NCBI RefSeq assembly: GCF_900475935.1 | Contig: NZ_LS483431.1 | Coordinates: 1,699,254-1,763,253, forward strand | Reading direction: 5' to 3' | DNA length: 64,000 nt | Origin: Campylobacter fetus subsp. fetus | GTDB taxonomy: Bacteria; Campylobacterota; Campylobacteria; Campylobacterales; Campylobacteraceae | Part shown: in pieces, positions 12,377-19,878 of the stretch | Numbering within the stretch: position 1 is the stretch's first letter | Layout of the letters: the number at the start of each line of letters is the position of its first letter | Made by a program: the position numbers and the translations under genes | Notes under the pieces: model-generated | The model's database searches: none | Told to the model about the DNA's origin: nothing | The model's input: only the letters and a program-made list of their open reading frames with translations

Positions 12377-14371
12377 ATGTTAAAAAAAATAACTATTTGC
12401 AGCTTAAGTGCGGCTACGCTTGTATTTGGTACACAAATTAGGCTAGATACCACAGTTATATCAACTAGCGGATTTGAAACCAAACTAAAAGATGAAGTAA
12501 GAAACGTGATTGTCATAACTAGTGAAGATATCCAAAATAAAGGCTATAAAAACGTAGAAGAGATCTTAGAAGCAGAACCTTCGATAAGCTTTATAGATCC
12601 CGGTTTTGGCAGAACTATAGATATGAGAGGTCAAGGCATAAACTCAAATTTCTCAACAAAAATTATGTTAAATGGAGTCGCTCTAAATATGCTAGACACA
12701 TCTCACGCAACAGTGCCTATAAATACTATATCAGTCGATGATATAGAGCAAATAGAGATAATACCAGGAGGCGGAAGCGTACTTTATGGAAATGGCACTA
12801 GCGGAGGAGTTATAAATATAATTACAAAAAATCAGCCTAGAGATTTTTATACAAATTTATCTACCAAATTCGGATCATACAACTATAAAGATCTAAATTT
12901 CGCAGTCGGAGGAATGGCGAACGATGATCTGTTTTTAAAATTCAATGCAAAAAAGTTTGATGAGAAAGGCTACAGAGACGGCGAGAAAAATAGAGGTTAC
13001 TACACAAGCGGCGGAGCAACGTATCAAATCAACGACAACCAAAGCGTAATGCTCAACTCGAGCTATTATAACGCAACAACTAGCACTTTAAACGCTCTTA
13101 GTAAAGCTCAAGTAAATAGTGATCCAAAACAAGGCGGTAAAAAAACGACCAAAGATGAAACAAGACTTGATCTCACGCTTGATTATGCTTTAAAATACGG
13201 AGATTACGTAGATTTTCATATCTTCCCATATTATCAAAAAATTAAACAAGAGCTAGATGATAATAGCGGATTTGAAGATAAAAAATATGGAATAAATTTA
13301 AAAAACCGTATGGATTACGGCAACGGCGAGCTAATTTATGGCTATGAATACTATATAAACAAAGGATTAAGATATAGAAATAATCAAGGCTCCAGAAGAG
13401 GCGTAACCGTAAAAAACAGTATAAACGTAGATTTAGAAAAAAAATCTCACTCAATTTATGTCATGGATAATCACCATTTTAACGACTGGTTTAGTATAAG
13501 TAGCGGATATAGATTTGAAAAAGCTAGTTATGATTTGGATAGAAGTTCTATCACGAATATTTATATGCCAAACTCGACACGCCCGATGACAACGGTAAAA
13601 AATATTGCAAATCAGCCAGATACAAATAATCACGCATTTGAAATAACTCCAAATTTAAAATACTCTGATACCGGAAATATATATTTTAAATTTGAAAGAG
13701 GATTTTACTCTGCATCTCCGACTCAACTAACAAATAGCGTACGTCCTCAAGGCGCTACTCGCGGTTCAGTTTATAAATTTAACAATTTAAAATCAGAGAT
13801 ATTTTATACATACGAGATCGGCGCTAAAGACTATTTTCTAGGCTCGTACATGAGCGCTACGGCATTTATCACGGATAAAAAAAATGAGATAAGAAACATA
13901 ATGGAAGAAGACCATACTCTATGGCGTTTTATAAATTTAGATAAAACAAGAAGGCTTGGGATAGAACTTTACGCAAGTCAATATATGTTAGATAATGATC
14001 TTAGCTTAAAACAAACATATTCATACGTAGATGCAAAAATCACAAGCGGTGAGTTTAATAATAAAAGAATACCTCTAGCGGCAAAACATAAATTAGTTTT
14101 CGGAGCAGACTACAAAGTGATTAGAAATCTAAATGTTTTTGGCGATATAAAATACTTTTCTGATATGCTCGATAACGGATATGAGAAAATAAACTCGAAA
14201 ACCATAGTAGATATAGGGGCAAAATACAGTTTTCCAAAAGGCTTTTTAGTCATTGCCGGGATAAAAAATTTATTTGACAAGAGATACTTTACATATCAAG
14301 ACAAAATCAAAGACCAGTATAAACCGGCAAACGCAAGAAATTATTATGTAGAGTTTAAATATGTCTATTAA
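12377..14371 (+). CDS. chuA: TonB-dependent heme receptor ChuA
   Basis: Outer-membrane receptor that takes up heme with TonB energy. It has 664 residues: a signal peptide, a TonB-box-like segment near DTTVISTSGFE, a plug domain from about residue 35 to 150 (VIVITSEDIQNKGY, IEIIPGGGSVLYGNGTSGG) and a 22-strand-type barrel ending in a C-terminal aromatic-rich strand (YYVEFKYVY). The plug and the terminal strand are the family hallmarks. Heme as the ligand follows from the neighbouring HugZ gene and the downstream FecCD-type importer, matching the chu locus of C. jejuni. It overlaps chuB by 11 bp. Confidence 0.9.
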   Translation: MLKKITICSLSAATLVFGTQIRLDTTVISTSGFETKLKDEVRNVIVITSEDIQNKGYKNVEEILEAEPSISFIDPGFGRTIDMRGQGINSNFSTKIMLNGVALNMLDTSHATVPINTISVDDIEQIEIIPGGGSVLYGNGTSGGVINIITKNQPRDFYTNLSTKFGSYNYKDLNFAVGGMANDDLFLKFNAKKFDEKGYRDGEKNRGYYTSGGATYQINDNQSVMLNSSYYNATTSTLNALSKAQVNSDPKQGGKKTTKDETRLDLTLDYALKYGDYVDFHIFPYYQKIKQELDDNSGFEDKKYGINLKNRMDYGNGELIYGYEYYINKGLRYRNNQGSRRGVTVKNSINVDLEKKSHSIYVMDNHHFNDWFSISSGYRFEKASYDLDRSSITNIYMPNSTRPMTTVKNIANQPDTNNHAFEITPNLKYSDTGNIYFKFERGFYSASPTQLTNSVRPQGATRGSVYKFNNLKSEIFYTYEIGAKDYFLGSYMSATAFITDKKNEIRNIMEEDHTLWRFINLDKTRRLGIELYASQYMLDNDLSLKQTYSYVDAKITSGEFNNKRIPLAAKHKLVFGADYKVIRNLNVFGDIKYFSDMLDNGYEKINSKTIVDIGAKYSFPKGFLVIAGIKNLFDKRYFTYQDKIKDQYKPANARNYYVEFKYVY

Positions 14372-15341
14372 AAGCTATCTCATTATAAGCTTTTTAATCT
14401 GCCTTCTTGTTTTAACGATCATTTCGCTAGCTTTGGGAGGAGCTAACGTAGGATTTAATGAGATTTTTAATCTATACTCGCAAGATCTAAGCGATACGCA
14501 AAAAACTATACTGATTGACATAAGACTTCCTCGCATAGTGATGGCTATATTAATAGGAGCTCTTTTGGCCAGCTCCGGTGTTGTCGTTCAAACTATATTT
14601 TTAAATCCTCTAGCAGATCCATATATAATAGGAATTGCATCAAGCGCAACATTTGGGGCGGTTGTAGCTTATATATTTGGATTAGAGGATATATATTACG
14701 GTATTTTTGCTTTTATAGCTTCGTGCATTCTTTCTATAGTTATATTTAAACTATCAAAAAACGGTCGCTCTGTAGCTACTTTGCTTATAATAGGCATAGC
14801 ATTTTCATCTATGCTTGGAGCTTTTACATCACTTGCTACTTATCTTATAGGAGAAGATAGTTTTAAGATAATAGCGTGGATGATGGGATATCTTGGAGGC
14901 GCAAGCTGGTTTAAAGTAGGCTTGCTAACTCTACCTTTGATACTTTCGCTAATATATTTTTATAAAAAGAGAAATGAGTTAAATTTACTTTTAAGCGGAG
15001 ACGAAGAAGCAAAAAGCTTAGGAGCCGATGTAGATATAACAAAAAAAAGACTGCTCATAGTAGCATCTTTAAGCGTGGCATTCTCAGTTGCATTTACCGG
15101 GATGATAGGTTTTGTCGGACTCATCATACCTCATATTTTAAGAATGATACTAGGCACGTCAAACAATGCTGTTTTGATACCTATATCTACTTTAGCAGGT
15201 GCACTTTTTTTACTATTTTGCGATCTTGTAGCTAAAAATGTGCTCAATCCGACAGAAATTCCGATAGGAGTCGTAACAGCATTTTTTGGAGCTCCGTTTT
15301 TTCTATTTTTGGCTATTAAATATAGCAAAGGAGTCATCTAG
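14361..15341 (+). CDS. chuB: Heme ABC transporter permease ChuB
   Basis: FecCD-family permease of an inner-membrane heme or siderophore importer. It has 326 residues and about nine membrane segments. Family motifs include DIRLPRIVMA near the N-terminus, QTIFLNPLADPYIIG, and the ATPase-coupling loop GLIIPHILRM. The gene starts inside the chuA tail and shares one base of its stop codon with the chuC start, so chuA to chuD is one operon. Confidence 0.92.
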   Translation: MSIKSYLIISFLICLLVLTIISLALGGANVGFNEIFNLYSQDLSDTQKTILIDIRLPRIVMAILIGALLASSGVVVQTIFLNPLADPYIIGIASSATFGAVVAYIFGLEDIYYGIFAFIASCILSIVIFKLSKNGRSVATLLIIGIAFSSMLGAFTSLATYLIGEDSFKIIAWMMGYLGGASWFKVGLLTLPLILSLIYFYKKRNELNLLLSGDEEAKSLGADVDITKKRLLIVASLSVAFSVAFTGMIGFVGLIIPHILRMILGTSNNAVLIPISTLAGALFLLFCDLVAKNVLNPTEIPIGVVTAFFGAPFFLFLAIKYSKGVI

Positions 15342-16117
15342 TGAGTATCGAGATATCAAATTTAAGTTTTAAATTTAATAAAAATCAGATACTAAATAAG
15401 CTAAATATTCAGATAAACAGCGCAGAGTTTATAGGAATTTTAGGTCCAAACGGCTGCGGAAAATCAACTCTTCTTAAAAATATATTAAAAATTCTGCAGC
15501 CAAATAGCGGCGTTATAAAGATAAACTTCAAACCGCTAAAAGAGTATTCGCAAAAAGATTTAGCCAAAATTATAGGTTTTGTACCGCAAAAATCTGATTT
15601 AGCACTTCCTCTTAGCGTAGAGGATTTGATACTTATGGGAAGATATGTGAGTATAAAAGGGATATTTGGCAACTACGGCTCAGATGACTATAGAAAAGTG
15701 AGTGAAGTAATGGAGCTTTTGAATTTAAAAGAGTTTAAAGATAGATCCGCAAACTCTCTTAGCGGAGGCGAATTTCAAAGAGTTTTACTAGCCAGAGCGA
15801 TAGTCTCAGATCCTAAAATACTACTTCTTGATGAGCCTACAAGCGCTCTTGATCTTAACTATGCAGTCGAGATCATGAGTCTTTGCAAAAAGATAACTAA
15901 AAAATTAAATATATTTAGCATAGTAGTTCTACATGATCTAAACTTGGCAAGTATATTTTGTGATAAAATTATAATGCTAAAAGATGGAAAAGTCGCTTAC
16001 AGCGGTACTCCAAAAGAACTATACAAAAAAGATATTTTAAAAGAAATTTACAATCTTGAATGCGACGTGCTAAATCATAACGGTTTTTCGATAATAATAC
16101 CAAAAAATAAAGGATAA
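15341..16117 (+). CDS. chuC: Heme ABC transporter ATPase ChuC
   Basis: Cytoplasmic ATPase driving heme import with ChuB and ChuD. The 258-residue protein has Walker A GPNGCGKST at residues 35-43, a Q-loop in GFVPQKSD, signature LSGGE and Walker B LLLDEPTSALD. It uses a GTG start whose G is the last base of the chuB stop codon, the only in-frame start that precedes the conserved N-terminus. Confidence 0.93.
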   Translation: MSIEISNLSFKFNKNQILNKLNIQINSAEFIGILGPNGCGKSTLLKNILKILQPNSGVIKINFKPLKEYSQKDLAKIIGFVPQKSDLALPLSVEDLILMGRYVSIKGIFGNYGSDDYRKVSEVMELLNLKEFKDRSANSLSGGEFQRVLLARAIVSDPKILLLDEPTSALDLNYAVEIMSLCKKITKKLNIFSIVVLHDLNLASIFCDKIIMLKDGKVAYSGTPKELYKKDILKEIYNLECDVLNHNGFSIIIPKNKG

Positions 16118-16119
16118 AA

Positions 16120-16914
16120 ATGAAAAAAATATTAATCATACTTGTAGCTCTGTTTGAATTTGCATTTGGAGTAAAATTAGTAGTGCTGGATCCTGCTGCG
16201 GTAGAAATACTATATATGCTCAAAGCCGAAGATAATATAGCCGCTATAGCCATTTCATCTATGACTAAAATTTATCCAGAAGATAAAACCGCACAACTTC
16301 CAAATGTCGGCTCTTATATGAAACCGAATTTAGAACGCATAGTGGAGATAAACCCGGATCTTGTGATAACAAGTTTCCACTCTATAAATGTAGATAACGA
16401 TCTAAAAAATCTAGGCTTAAAAACATTAAGTTTAAATGCAAACAGTTTGAACGACATTTATAAAAATATAGAAAAAATAGCAGATATAACTCAAAAACAA
16501 GAAGAAGGCAAACAGCTTATAGATGAGATAAAATCTAAGTTATCACATCAAGATAAATTAAGTGGTAAAAAGGTTGTAGTTCTATTTTCTGCACTAAATT
16601 TAATGGCTTTTAATAGCGGAACTCTGCCCATAGATATCACAAATAACTTAGGTCTAAAAAACATAGCCGAAAATCTGCAAGGGGCTACTTCGGTGATTCA
16701 AACTGAGTATATTTTAGAGCAAAATCCCGACTTTATCATAGTTGTAGAAACAGCAAACAACTCCAAAAGTCTCTTGCAACTCTATCCTGTTTTAAGCAAA
16801 ACTAAAGCTGCCAAAGATGGCAAGATAATCTCAGTGCCCTCAGCCCTTATATTAAGAGGAACTCCAAGAATAACTCAAAGTATAGAAAAAATTTATGAAA
16901 TTCTAGCAAAATAA
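16120..16914 (+). CDS. chuD: Periplasmic heme-binding protein ChuD
   Basis: Substrate-binding protein that delivers heme to ChuBC. It has 264 residues with a short signal peptide (MKKILIILVALFEFAFG) and the class III binding-protein fold of the FepB/BtuF type, with markers such as NVGSYMKPNLERIVEINPDL. It starts 2 bp after the chuC stop and ends the operon, followed by a terminator about 60 bp later. Confidence 0.9.
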   Translation: MKKILIILVALFEFAFGVKLVVLDPAAVEILYMLKAEDNIAAIAISSMTKIYPEDKTAQLPNVGSYMKPNLERIVEINPDLVITSFHSINVDNDLKNLGLKTLSLNANSLNDIYKNIEKIADITQKQEEGKQLIDEIKSKLSHQDKLSGKKVVVLFSALNLMAFNSGTLPIDITNNLGLKNIAENLQGATSVIQTEYILEQNPDFIIVVETANNSKSLLQLYPVLSKTKAAKDGKIISVPSALILRGTPRITQSIEKIYEILAK

Positions 16915-16973
16915 ATATAGCTGATATTTCTTCTATCAAAAGTAGACAATACTCCGGACTTAAAAAATAGAAA

Positions 16974-17002
16974 AAGAAGTGAATTTAAATCCACTTCTTT
17001 TA
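16974..17002 (+). terminator. Terminator of the chu operon
   Basis: An 8-bp stem, AAGAAGTG / CACTTCTT, encloses a 10-nt loop and ends in TTTT, 59 bp downstream of chuD. It is nearly symmetric and could act in both directions. The remaining spacer to 17185 is AT-rich. A GATAAAAT -10-like box at 17101-17108 precedes the flavodoxin gene. Confidence 0.7.
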
Positions 17003-17185
17003 AATTTAAACAGCATTTAAAGCTAGTTAAACAACCAAAAAAACTATATAAATTGTTAAGATAACATACAAAAACAAATTATAAGCATTAATAATAATAT
17101 GATAAAATGCCGTCTCATAAAACGATATATTTTGAGAAATAATATATAAACGAATATATCAAAAAATAGTAGAAAACGAGACAGC

Positions 17186-17695
17186 ATGAAAAACATAGTT
17201 ATATACTCAAGCGTCACAGGTAACACAAAAAAGATAGCAAAAGCAGTATCTGAATCTCTTAGTTGTATCTATATCAGCTTCAAAGACGCAAATTTTGTAA
17301 ATTTAGATGAATTTGAATTTATAGCTCTTGGATTTTGGGTAGATAAAGGATATCCAGATAGAGATATGAAAGCTTTTATGCAAAGCATAAAAAATAAAAA
17401 TATCGGTCTTTTTATGACTCTTGGAGCAGATCCAAAAGGCGAACACGCTAAAAAATGTATGCAAAATGTAAAATATATGATGCAAATAAATGGTTGCAAT
17501 ATTAAAAAAGAGTTCATATCTCAAGGCGCTATAAGCCCGAATTTAATAAATAAAATTACAAAAGCAGGCAAATCAACACCGCATAGAGAAGCTAGATGGA
17601 AGGAAGCTAGCACTCATCCAGATAACAATGACCTTTTAAACGCCAAAATAGCATTTAGCAAAAACAAGCAGCTTCCTAAAATGAACTCTATTTAA
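17186..17695 (+). CDS. Flavodoxin-family protein next to the heme locus
   Basis: A 169-residue FMN-binding protein. The phosphate-binding loop SSVTGNTKKIAKAV is at about residues 9-22, in the classic N-terminal position, and a LGFWVDKGYPDRDM segment marks the second flavin loop. The C-terminal part (THPDNNDLLNAKIAF) resembles flavodoxins of the BilS type, which are linked to bilin or heme metabolism. That resemblance is from memory and moderate. Placement after chuABCD suggests a role as electron donor to the heme oxygenase. It is convergent with the broken catalase gene, 3 bp apart. Confidence 0.75.
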   Translation: MKNIVIYSSVTGNTKKIAKAVSESLSCIYISFKDANFVNLDEFEFIALGFWVDKGYPDRDMKAFMQSIKNKNIGLFMTLGADPKGEHAKKCMQNVKYMMQINGCNIKKEFISQGAISPNLINKITKAGKSTPHREARWKEASTHPDNNDLLNAKIAFSKNKQLPKMNSI

Positions 17696-17698
17696 CTC

Positions 17699-18670
17699 TT
17701 ATTGTCTTCTACCAAAAGTTATAGCATAAACTTCATTTCTTATATCAAATAACTTATCTTTTGGTGCGCCAACTCCAGAAGGTATTTCTGAAGGAAAATA
17801 CACATCAGAGTTGCAACCCTCGCCATCGTATTTATATACTTTTAAAGTTCCGGCCAACACCTCTTTGTGTTTTCCTTTCCAAAGAGTAGCAGGATCATCT
17901 ACAGGATCATTTTCATTTGCCAAAGTCAAGTACATTTTATACTCAACCGGCGAGCTTTTTACATGCTCTTTAAATCTTTGTGATAAATAGTCGTTACTAA
18001 GAGTTTTTTCCTCATCTTTATTTAAATACTTCACACCACTAACAGGTTCAAATCTCCATTTAGCAGCTATCATTTTATCATCTTTAGCACTCTTAAACCA
18101 AAATGTATGAGCACTGAAAAATGGCGTATTTGCAACGCTAGAAGTGATTCCGATGCTATTTATATAGTTATCAAAGTTTCTATAAGAATTTACTTTTTGC
18201 ATAGACTCTTTGATAAAATCAGAATCAACTTTTCCATCTACAGGAATACGCATTTTAAAAAAATCTCCGAATTATTTAGCGTTTTTAGCAAAAACTATAG
18301 GTAAATTTAGCATAACCATAGTCCATAAATCGCCATCACCTTGCATTTTTATAGCCATACCGCGAGGTTTGCTTTTATCATCCATGATAGCTCCGCCTAA
18401 AGAGTATCTTATCTGAGCATCTATCTTATCTTTTTTAAAAAGAGGAACATTAACAAATTTTGAAATCTCTTTTGAAGGCTCAAAAACACCGCTTGCGCAA
18501 AAACCTTTTGTATGATTTATCTTAGCTTTTGGATGCTCTGCAGAGTAATTTAGTTGATAAAATATATCAGCTAGATCCTCGGCACTATATGAGCTCGGTA
18601 ATTTTTGCTCAGCATTTAGCGCAGACACGAAAAGACATGCTGCAGCACAGAAACTAAAAACTTTATTCAT
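17699..18670 (-). pseudogene. Periplasmic catalase-like peroxidase gene with one in-frame ochre stop
   Basis: The intact reading frame would give a 323-residue exported catalase-family peroxidase (SrpA type), which breaks down hydrogen peroxide with heme. Residues 1-20 form a signal peptide ending at LNA. NHTKGFCASGVF carries the distal histidine, and IRYSLGGA and RGMAIKMQ follow. A TAA at 18272-18274 stops translation after residue 132. The same frame continues as FGDFFKMRIPVDG, where the family commonly has a Glu codon before FGD, so GAA to TAA is the likely mutation. There is no indel. A restart at the ATG at 18253 would have no signal and no distal histidine. Confidence 0.85.
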
Positions 18671-18710
18671 TATTTCTCCTTAAAATTTTAATAAGGAATT
18701 AGTATAATTA

Positions 18711-18742
18711 AATTTAGTAAATAATAAATTAATTACTAAATT
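18711..18742 (-). promoter_or_regulatory. Inverted repeat in the catalase promoter region
   Basis: A perfect 10-bp inverted repeat, AATTTAGTAA at 18711-18720 and TTACTAAATT at 18733-18742, lies 41-72 bp before the catalase-like start codon. A related half-site and a TTATTATAATAA palindrome follow further upstream. Peroxide-defence genes in Campylobacter are controlled by PerR and Fur at AT-rich palindromes, so this is a candidate operator. The exact regulator is not shown by the sequence. Confidence 0.35.
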
Positions 18743-18856
18743 ATAGTAAATTAAAAATTAAATTTATATAAACTTATTATAATAAAATTGTAAATCAATA
18801 AAAAACTTAAATGACGGATTATAAATTTAAAAATATATAAAAAATATAGTAGAATA

Positions 18857-18933
18857 TGGTGCCTAGGGGGAGACTCGAACTCCCGACCTCCGGCTTATGA
18901 GACCAGCGCTCTAGCCAGCTGAGCTACCGAGGC
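18857..18933 (-). tRNA. tRNA-Met (anticodon CAT), 77 nt
   Basis: Read on the minus strand the cloverleaf starts GCCTCGGTAGCTC. It has anticodon CAT in a CTCATAA loop, T-arm GGGAG-TTCGAGT-CTCCC and an encoded CCA. The acceptor stem pairs except for a C-U opposition at position 5:68. The 1:72 pair is G-C, so it is not initiator tRNA. Elongator Met is the best call. A lysidine-modified Ile tRNA also has a CAT gene anticodon and cannot be excluded by anticodon alone. Confidence 0.9.
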
Positions 18934-19057
18934 GCACCAAAAGTAAGAAGCGCATTATATCCTATGAAAGCTTATATCTAAATTAATCTTTTTTAAGATA
19001 AATTTGGATTTTTAAGGTACAATAACGTTTAAAAATTTATACAAAAAAGGAACAATT

Positions 19058-19816
19058 ATGTTAAATTTACTTAAAAAGATGGCATTTGCTCTCGCGTTTT
19101 TAGTTATATTCGTAGCAGGAGTTACATTTGATGCAAAGTTTTTGATGCAAAATCAATTCAGCGACAAAGAGCTCACATTCTCTAGAAATGTTGATGAAAG
19201 TATCAAAGTAGAACCTTCGGTATTTATTTCTGAACCAAGATTCGTGTCTTCTGCTCTACTAAGAAACAAAAGCTCACTCACTACCTTAGAAAAAGATTCT
19301 ATCAAAAACACGTTCAACGCTATCATAAATCGTGCAAAAGAAGACGGTATATGCACGGGAGGTAGCTATAGTATAGAACCTAGCTATTCATATGAAAACG
19401 GTAAAGAAGTTATAGTAGGACAAAATGCCAATGCAAAACTCAGTTGCAAAATCACAAAAGAAAACCTCAACTTATACAACAAATTTCTAGCCGATGTAGA
19501 TACGATACTTGAAACAAACGAATTCATATCATCTGTAACTCCAGCTATAAGAGAAAGTAGCGATCCAGAAGTAGCAGCCAAAAACGCAGAGATACTGTAT
19601 GATAAAATCATTCAAAAAGCACTATCTTTCGAGAAGCATTATTCAGAAATTACAAATAAATTATGCACAACCAAAGATATAAATTTTGATATGCCACCTA
19701 CTCTTTTAAGAGCAAATTATAAAACTATGAGTATGCAAGGAGATGGCATAGCGCTGCCTATAACAGATGAACAAAATCAAAAACTAAGCGCAAATGTAAT
19801 TTATATGTGCAAATAA
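19058..19816 (+). CDS. Exported SIMPL/DUF541-like protein
   Basis: A 252-residue protein with a clear N-terminal signal (LLKKMAFALAFLVIFVAGVTF). The rest is soluble, mixed alpha/beta, with two cysteines per half (ICTGGSYS, AKLSCKIT, KLCTTKD, IYMCK) that could form disulfides in the periplasm. The order of segments (EKDSIKNTFNAIINRAKEDGIC then GQNANAKLSC) recalls SIMPL-domain proteins of Campylobacter, but I recognise it only loosely. AAAGGA precedes the ATG. It is a single gene between tRNA-Met and a strong hairpin. Confidence 0.7.
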   Translation: MLNLLKKMAFALAFLVIFVAGVTFDAKFLMQNQFSDKELTFSRNVDESIKVEPSVFISEPRFVSSALLRNKSSLTTLEKDSIKNTFNAIINRAKEDGICTGGSYSIEPSYSYENGKEVIVGQNANAKLSCKITKENLNLYNKFLADVDTILETNEFISSVTPAIRESSDPEVAAKNAEILYDKIIQKALSFEKHYSEITNKLCTTKDINFDMPPTLLRANYKTMSMQGDGIALPITDEQNQKLSANVIYMCK

Positions 19817-19825
19817 ATAATTATT

Positions 19826-19861
19826 TTTGTTCTTTTAGCAAATAAAAGCTAAAAGAACAAA
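19826..19861. terminator. Bidirectional hairpin between convergent genes
   Basis: A perfect 14-bp stem, TTTGTTCTTTTAGC / GCTAAAAGAACAAA, with an 8-nt loop sits 9 bp after the SIMPL-like gene and 17 bp after the flgE stop on the other strand. It probably ends both transcripts. Neither flank has a long T-run, so the strength is uncertain. Confidence 0.65.
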
Positions 19862-19878
19862 GCATTAAAAAAGTTAAA

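Noticed and set aside
17110..17185. GTCTC / GAGAC inverted repeat before the flavodoxin gene as a riboswitch
   Set aside because: The arms are short with a 60-nt AT-rich loop, and nothing matches a known riboswitch core.
17269..17524. Two minus-strand frames inside the flavodoxin gene
   Set aside because: They are mirror frames of a well-conserved gene.
17699..18253. Downstream part of the catalase gene as its own gene
   Set aside because: It would have no signal peptide and no distal histidine, and the in-frame stop upstream explains it.
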